Notes under the pieces: model-generated | The model's input: only the letters and a program-made list of their open reading frames with translations | Database searches by the model: none | Told to the model about the DNA's origin: nothing | Assembly: GCA_903632075.3 (NCBI GenBank) | Contig: CAHIKZ030005438.1 | Span: forward strand, 1,128,501 to 1,192,500 | DNA from: Acanthosepion pharaonis | Lineage: Eukaryota; Mollusca; Cephalopoda; Sepiida; Sepiidae | Length of the DNA stretch: 64,000 nt | Direction of reading: 5' to 3' | Shown here: positions 63,515 to 64,000 of the stretch, piece by piece | Numbering within the stretch: the first letter of the stretch is position 1 | Layout: each line of letters starts with the position of its first letter | Made by a program: the position numbers and the translations under genes

Positions 63515-63690
63515 CTTTTTATCTATCTATCTTTTCATTATCTATCTATCTGAGATCAACATTGCCCTCAATGTAAAAGCTATGGATTGATATAAATAAG
63601 TACTGCCACCAAGAATTAAATTCATAACTTTTATCAATTTTGAACATTTAGTTTTAAATATCATCTGAAAAATGTACCGAAATCCGTTTA
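63515..63690 (-). repeat. (GATA)n and dispersed repeat R2, copy 2
   Basis: 63515-63552 is GATA with an ATGAAAAGATAG spacer on the minus strand; 63553-63690 matches 55160-55307 inverted. Confidence 0.75.
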
Positions 63691-64000
63691 GACATTGGAT
63701 GCAGATAGTGTCTGTAAAAGAAAAACACGATAGATTTCTCACAATTATGGATTATCCCAGTGAACAGAAACTCTCCAGAATGCGTTTAGCACCAACGACC
63801 ATTGGTCCCAGGAAAAATGGATGTAACAAAATAACCGTGCTGCAGATTGTAAAAAACTAGTCGAATAACGAACTTGACCGACATTCGAAAAGAAAAGAGA
63901 AAAGTTGTAATAGAAGCTTTTTTATTTCTTAAAAATCTCTGCATAAACAACATTATCAGCCAGACATCAATTTTCTAAGGGTTTTTTTTCCTCCTTATAC
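63691..64000. other. No gene recognised
   Basis: A short frame (63672-63860) has no motif. Confidence 0.4.

Overview
This window looks like gene-poor intergenic or intronic DNA from an animal with a large, AT-rich, transposon-filled genome. A coleoid cephalopod, probably an octopus, is my best inference. The grounds are very frequent (TA)n, (GATA)n and (GT)n microsatellites, several tRNA-derived SINE families of the kind described in octopus and squid, many decayed Tc1/mariner and non-LTR elements, and almost no host coding sequence. I see no prokaryotic operons, CRISPR arrays or rRNA. The species is not proven by the sequence.

Layout. 0-13 kb: two mariner transposase remnants, an AT-rich dispersed repeat (R1), foldback (hairpin) elements embedded in (TA)n, SINEs of three families (S1, S2, S3), a possible Helitron-like element, a 30-bp minisatellite, and (GATA)n arrays. 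13-18 kb: a maT-like transposase remnant, a 34-bp minisatellite split by a tRNA-like sequence, and a 91-bp tandem repeat whose unit carries a transposon end. 18-25 kb: a head-to-tail pile of 5'-truncated LINE 3' ends (LINE-A), one interrupted by a 268-bp solo LTR whose near-twin lies inverted 900 bp away; then unit H repeats, one split by a second type of solo LTR. 26-29 kb: a second maT-like element and a well-preserved but broken Tc1-like element. 30-38 kb: LINE remnants, then a 4.4-kb satellite of about 27 units of 156 bp that starts inside a SINE. 38.5-39.8 kb: a nearly full-length mariner with TA duplications. 42-45 kb: foldback DNA, a DDE transposase remnant, another solo LTR. 47-50 kb: a 728-bp tandem duplication plus R1. 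50.8-52 kb: one possible host exon followed directly by a minisatellite. 55.4-59 kb: a Ty3/gypsy-like LTR retrotransposon with both LTRs but large internal deletions, lying inside (GATA)n. The rest is repeats and unassigned AT-rich DNA.

No pathway or gene cluster is present. What the window does show is how satellites form: at least four tandem arrays (156, 91, 30 and about 125 bp) are amplified internal pieces of recognisable transposons or SINEs. Foldback stems up to 58 bp recur beside (TA)n tracts. Names such as S1-S3, H, R1, R2, HP-A, HP-B, LINE-A and LINE-B are local labels used only in this annotation.
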